Shown piece after piece: positions 58,940-62,077 of a stretch of DNA of 62,077 nucleotides (positions are counted from its first letter, which is position 1; the number at the start of each line of letters is the position of its first letter). The stretch spans positions 1-62,077 of the forward strand of contig JAEUWI010000048.1 of the NCBI GenBank assembly GCA_016791475.1. The letters are read 5' to 3'. The translations under genes and the position numbers were made by a program. Source of the DNA: Candidatus Hydrogenedentota bacterium (lineage in GTDB: Bacteria > Hydrogenedentota > Hydrogenedentia > Hydrogenedentales > JAEUWI01). Below the pieces are notes generated by a model. That model ran no database searches and was not told the DNA's origin. It saw only the letters and a program-made list of their open reading frames with translations.

Positions 58940-60805
58940 CTATTTCAGGGTGAAGATCCCGGATTCGGGAAAGTGGGCCGGCGTGGACCAGGAGGGCCGC
59001 CACGTCAGCAGCGATACGCCCAGCCGCGCGTCCGAGGGGTCGAAGTCGTTTACGCCAATATTGAACTGGATGTGCTCCGTGCTCGCGCCGCCCACCTTTT
59101 CCAGGGACGCCAGCGGGATGGCGAACTCATAGGTAATGCGGCCCTCGCCCTGGACAAAGGCCGAAGTGCCGCCCAGATCCGCCGCCACGTACTTGGAGTC
59201 GTTCGTCTCATAGCCCGACTTTTCCTCGGGGCTGATATCCGGACCTTCCACGATGGAAACCACCGACTCCTCCGTCAGGGGCGTCGCGGCCGGGTCCGCG
59301 CCCGCGGCGCGGGCGAAGATCAGGGCAAAGTCCTGCCAGAGTTTCACACCGTCGCCTTTGATATCGTCGTCGTCCACTTCGAGCGCCGCAAACAACGTCG
59401 TGCCATCGTGGGCAAGGCCGAAGCGGAAGGTCATATCCTGCGGACCCTTCCACGCGAGTTCGTTGGTGTAGATCTGGCCCGGCTGATTCATTGCATAGGG
59501 GAGCACACCCCATTCGTCCAGCTTGCCGTCCACCACGACGCCCGATCGCTTCACGACTTCGTGTGGCCCCTCGGAGAGCAACCGAAGTACATCGCTGAAC
59601 TGCATGGGCGGCGCGTTGAATGCGTCGTAGACCCCGGTCCAGTGAAATGCGATGGGCTGGATGGTTTGTGGTGTGAGTGGTTTGTCCGAGGTTACCGTCA
59701 CGGTTTTCGTCAGCGTGCTCTCCGGCGGCACCACCACGCTGATGCTGCCCGGCGTTACGCTGAGCCCGTCCGGGCCCTCCACCAGGCCCTTGAAGCGCAG
59801 GGGCTTATCCCAGGGGTTGGTCACGGATATTTCCCAGGAGGCCGAAGTCATGGACTCGCCCGCCATGATGACCGGGTTGGTGGTCACCGCGCTGCGGTCG
59901 CGGAAGCTCCGCAGTTTTGCCGCAAGCTCCGGCGTTCGGAAATCCGCCGGAAAGATCCCATCCAATGCGATGGCGGCCATCTTCGGGCCCTCGTCGGTTA
60001 CGGTCACCCACATCAGGTGGTCGAATTCGCCGAAGGCCGGTCCGCGCATGGCGGAACCACCGCCCGTGGTGGCCAGCGTCACATACTGGATGTTCCCTCG
60101 CTCGGCATAGGCGTAATTGTGAATGTGGCCCGCGAAGAACGTGTGCTTCCGGCCTTCAAAGAGCGGGGCGGCCTTGGCCCATTCGTCCTTTTCCTGCAGC
60201 CAGAAGGGCTTGTGCTGAAACACGAAAGTCCAGCGGACGTCCGTGTGCTTTTCGAGCACCTCCTTCACCCAGGCGAGCTGGGCGTCGCCGTAGCCTGTGC
60301 CCATGTTTTCGCCATCGTTGGAGTTGATTACCAGGAAGAGCACGTCCTGGTAGATGAAGTAATAGTGGGAGGGGCCCACCCGCTCCAGATAGACGTCGTG
60401 CCACAGTTTTCGTCCCACGTCGTGATTGCCGGGCACAAAGAAGAAGGGCACAGAAAGTGGATCAAGGAAGCCCATGAACTCGTCCCACTGGGCGTTCAGT
60501 TCCTCCTTCGTGTCCACATAGCCTTCAATGAGATCGCCCACGCTGATGACAAAGGCGGGCTGGAGCAGATCGGCCTTCTCCATCGCCTCCCGGAAAATAC
60601 CCGGTCGGGGCGAGCCCGTATTGTCGGAGATCACGGCGAACTGAAAATCCGTGGGCGCGAACCGAGGCTTGTCGCTGGTCCAAGGAAGACGGTCGCCCGT
60701 CAGTTCGTGTTCAATGACGGGCGGCGGAGTCGAGCCATCGGCGGGCTGGGCGCAGACGGGGGCCGCGGCCAGGGCGATACTCAAGGCGAGAAGAGCGTTG
60801 CGCAT
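58940..60805 (-). CDS. Exported metallophosphoesterase with a CBM9-like C-terminal domain
   Basis: A 621-residue protein with a signal peptide (NALLALSIALAAAPVCAQ). The calcineurin-like catalytic domain (residues 50-290) has AVISDNTGS, SVGDLIEG, VPGNHDVGR, FQHKPFW and FAGHIHNYAY, the usual ligands for two metal ions. A beta-sandwich linker domain (320-410) precedes a carbohydrate-binding family-9-like domain (VVVDGKLDEWGVLPYAMNQP, LAHDGTTLFAALEVDDDDI, ITYEFAIPLASLE). It probably cleaves a phosphate ester at the cell surface while bound to glycan; the substrate is unknown. Confidence 0.88.
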   Translation of the reverse strand: MRNALLALSIALAAAPVCAQPADGSTPPPVIEHELTGDRLPWTSDKPRFAPTDFQFAVISDNTGSPRPGIFREAMEKADLLQPAFVISVGDLIEGYVDTKEELNAQWDEFMGFLDPLSVPFFFVPGNHDVGRKLWHDVYLERVGPSHYYFIYQDVLFLVINSNDGENMGTGYGDAQLAWVKEVLEKHTDVRWTFVFQHKPFWLQEKDEWAKAAPLFEGRKHTFFAGHIHNYAYAERGNIQYVTLATTGGGSAMRGPAFGEFDHLMWVTVTDEGPKMAAIALDGIFPADFRTPELAAKLRSFRDRSAVTTNPVIMAGESMTSASWEISVTNPWDKPLRFKGLVEGPDGLSVTPGSISVVVPPESTLTKTVTVTSDKPLTPQTIQPIAFHWTGVYDAFNAPPMQFSDVLRLLSEGPHEVVKRSGVVVDGKLDEWGVLPYAMNQPGQIYTNELAWKGPQDMTFRFGLAHDGTTLFAALEVDDDDIKGDGVKLWQDFALIFARAAGADPAATPLTEESVVSIVEGPDISPEEKSGYETNDSKYVAADLGGTSAFVQGEGRITYEFAIPLASLEKVGGASTEHIQFNIGVNDFDPSDARLGVSLLTWRPSWSTPAHFPESGIFTLK

Positions 60806-61137
60806 TTCGGGCGATACCTTTCCAAAGCGGTGGATGGCCGACGGGCGGCGGGTTGGCCACCATGATGGCCCGCCGCCGGGGCCGAGTTCAACCCATCCCG
60901 CGCCCGAGGTCCCGGAGAATGGATACTTGGATTCCCGCCTTCAATCGTATTACACTTTTCAAGCTATCAACCTATCACGGTTGAGTCGCGCGCCGGCTTT
61001 CGTGCCGCCGGCGGAAGAAGGGGGATCGCTCGGGATAGCGATTCCTCCAAACACTGGGCAGACTGAGACTTGCGGGGCCGCCATCGTGCGGAGAAGCATC
61101 GGTTCGGGTGTTCGTTTCAGGACAAGTGGAGCCAGGG
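60806..61137. other. Divergent intergenic region with a strong hairpin
   Basis: It separates the minus-strand metallophosphoesterase from the plus-strand sensor gene. Perfect 9-base arms ggcggcggg (60844-60852) and cccgccgcc (60869-60877) form a hairpin in the leader of the metallophosphoesterase transcript. No ribosome-bound small gene, RNA gene or consensus promoter could be supported in the rest. Confidence 0.55.
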
Positions 61138-62077
61138 ATGTCCCAGAAGCCAAGCATACCTCAAACGCTGTTGTATAACATGATCGTGGTGGCCCTGCTG
61201 TCCACGCTGGTGCCGGGCGCCCTGTGGATTCTCACGGAGTACAGCCGCTTCAACCAGTCCGCCGCGGTGCTGCGGGAGACCCACATTGAGGCGCGCAAGG
61301 GGCTCATGAAGGAACAGGTGGACCTTGTTGCCGGCGCGATCCAATACCGCAGCCGGCGTGCGGAACTTGAACTGGAGTCCACGCTTCGCGCACGGGTCGT
61401 CGAAGCCCACGCGGTTGCGGCGCGCCTCTATTCCACCTACCAGCAGTCCATGGAGCGCCCCGCGCTGGAGGAATTGATCCGGGAAAGTCTTCGGGGCATG
61501 CGCTATGATGACGGCCGGGGCTGCTACTTCGCTATCGCCGCCGATGGCACCCTCGAGGTTTCCACCGAACGCCCGGAGCGCGAAGCCTCCGACGGCCTGG
61601 CCTCGCCGGACGGGGCCACCGTGCGGACCCTGCTGGACCTGGGCAAGGAAAAAGGGGAAGGACACATTACCTATTCATGCCCCCCGTCAACGCCAAACGG
61701 CGCACCGAGACAGAAGGTGTCTTACGTGATGCAGTTTGCGCCGCTGGACTGGACCATCGGCACGGCGGAATACCTGGACGTCACGGAGCAGAAAATCCAA
61801 CAGGAAATCCTGGCGTGGGTCGACAGCATCCGATTCGGAGACGACTACTACATCTTCGCGGGTCAGTGGGACGGTCTCAGCCTGTCGGGGCCCGCCAAGG
61901 GTCGGAATATGTTCGAGGTGACTGATCCCAACGGCGTAAAGATAGTCCAGTCACTCATTCACTGCGCCCGTGCCGGCGGCGGCTTCATTTCTTATTTCTT
62001 AGGGTGCAGTTTTAATACTACCGCTCAAGCGGCGTGCTGTAGGGCCAAGTATTCTTTCCAAAAGAGGTCCCATCGAT
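61138..62077 (+). pseudogene. Cache-domain membrane sensor, probably interrupted near its 3-prime part
   Basis: An open frame from ATG 61138 that reaches the window edge without a stop. A short N-terminal stretch leads to one membrane helix (LYNMIVVALLSTLVPGALWI), an extracytoplasmic helix (LKEQVDLV-type), then a first Cache domain (MRYDDGRGCYFAIAADGTLE to APLDWTIGTAEYLDV) and a second one (IRFGDDYYIFAGQWDGLSLS, MFEVTDPNGVKIVQSLIHCA). Such proteins are chemoreceptors, histidine kinases or cyclic-di-GMP enzymes; the output domain is not in the window. After GGGFISYF, near 62000, the translated sequence stops matching a Cache domain and composition changes, suggesting an insertion or assembly junction. 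If the junction is false, it is simply a partial intact gene. Confidence 0.7.
62000..62077 (-). mobile_element. Probable end of an insertion sequence with a transposase C-terminal fragment
   Basis: From about 62000 the sequence is less GC-rich and unlike the preceding gene. On the minus strand, 62075-62025 reads RWDLFWKEYLALQHAA and then stops, which has the look of a transposase C-terminus. The remaining 25 bases up to the sensor gene would be the element's end. The family cannot be named from so little sequence. Confidence 0.4.

Overview
The window is GC-rich, gene-dense bacterial chromosome. It suggests a flagellated Gram-negative bacterium with meso-diaminopimelate peptidoglycan: there is a tripartite RND efflux pump with an outer-membrane factor, several lipoproteins, MurE with a DNPR motif, and fliD/fliS. 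A 3-keto-disaccharide hydrolase (DUF1080), a Tat-exported Gfo/Idh/MocA dehydrogenase, a PASTA-G8 lipoprotein with a Gly-Glu linker, a four-helix-bundle protein with suffix domain and many intergenic short-word inverted repeats recall Candidatus Hydrogenedentota and other PVC-adjacent lineages. This placement is inference; no rRNA gene is present.

Layout. 0-3.5 kb: exported sugar-related enzymes and trmO on the minus strand. 3.6-6.9 kb: a tightly overlapping four-gene operon (SRPBCC, atypical SDR, small membrane protein, iron-sulfur photolyase/cryptochrome) behind a clear promoter with an operator-like palindrome. 6.9-13 kb: isochorismatase-like hydrolase, PASTA-G8 lipoprotein, the repeat-interrupted four-helix-bundle/zinc protein and a SpoIIE-type phosphatase. 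13.1-19.8 kb: TetR repressor and RND pump (adaptor, HAE1 permease, NodT-type outer-membrane factor). 20.2-24.8 kb: lipoprotein, rsmE, HIT protein, aroE, a small protein, a PTS-IIA/zinc-ribbon fusion and a cyclic-nucleotide-binding protein. 24.8-27.2 kb: fliD-fliS behind a sigma-28 promoter and ending at a perfect terminator. 27.3-29.7 kb: DJ-1/PfpI protein, sfsA with an extra C-terminal domain, and a small internally duplicated protein.

29.9-34.9 kb is the most system-like locus. It encodes a ClpB/ClpV-like double AAA+ ATPase, an overlapping membrane-anchored FHA-like protein, a receiver-less sigma-54 activator, a textbook sigma-54 promoter and a coiled-coil lipoprotein. These are the accessory and regulatory parts seen in type VI secretion loci, but no secretion structural gene is present, so it may be an independent envelope-response circuit.

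35-43.4 kb: a membrane-anchored amidohydrolase with a duplicated cytoplasmic peptide, aroA, an Eis-like acetyltransferase, a shikimate kinase-chorismate synthase fusion and an exported beta-propeller protein. With aroE this gives four shikimate-pathway activities in three separate genes within about 20 kb. 43.7-56.7 kb: the division/cell-wall cluster mraZ-STAS-rsmH-ftsL-ftsI-murE-murF-mraY-murD-ftsW-murG, led by a promoter overlaid with MraZ-type GTGGG boxes. The usual murC-murB-ddl-ftsQAZ half is replaced by an HD-GYP protein. 57.7-60.8 kb: an exported amidohydrolase and a metallophosphoesterase. At the right edge a Cache-domain sensor gene appears to be cut by foreign sequence, probably an insertion sequence.

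At least eight short-word repeat or hairpin elements, each with its own 7-10 base word, lie in gaps or at gene ends, and two lie in frame inside a gene. Functional calls are from sequence reading only; no database search was run.
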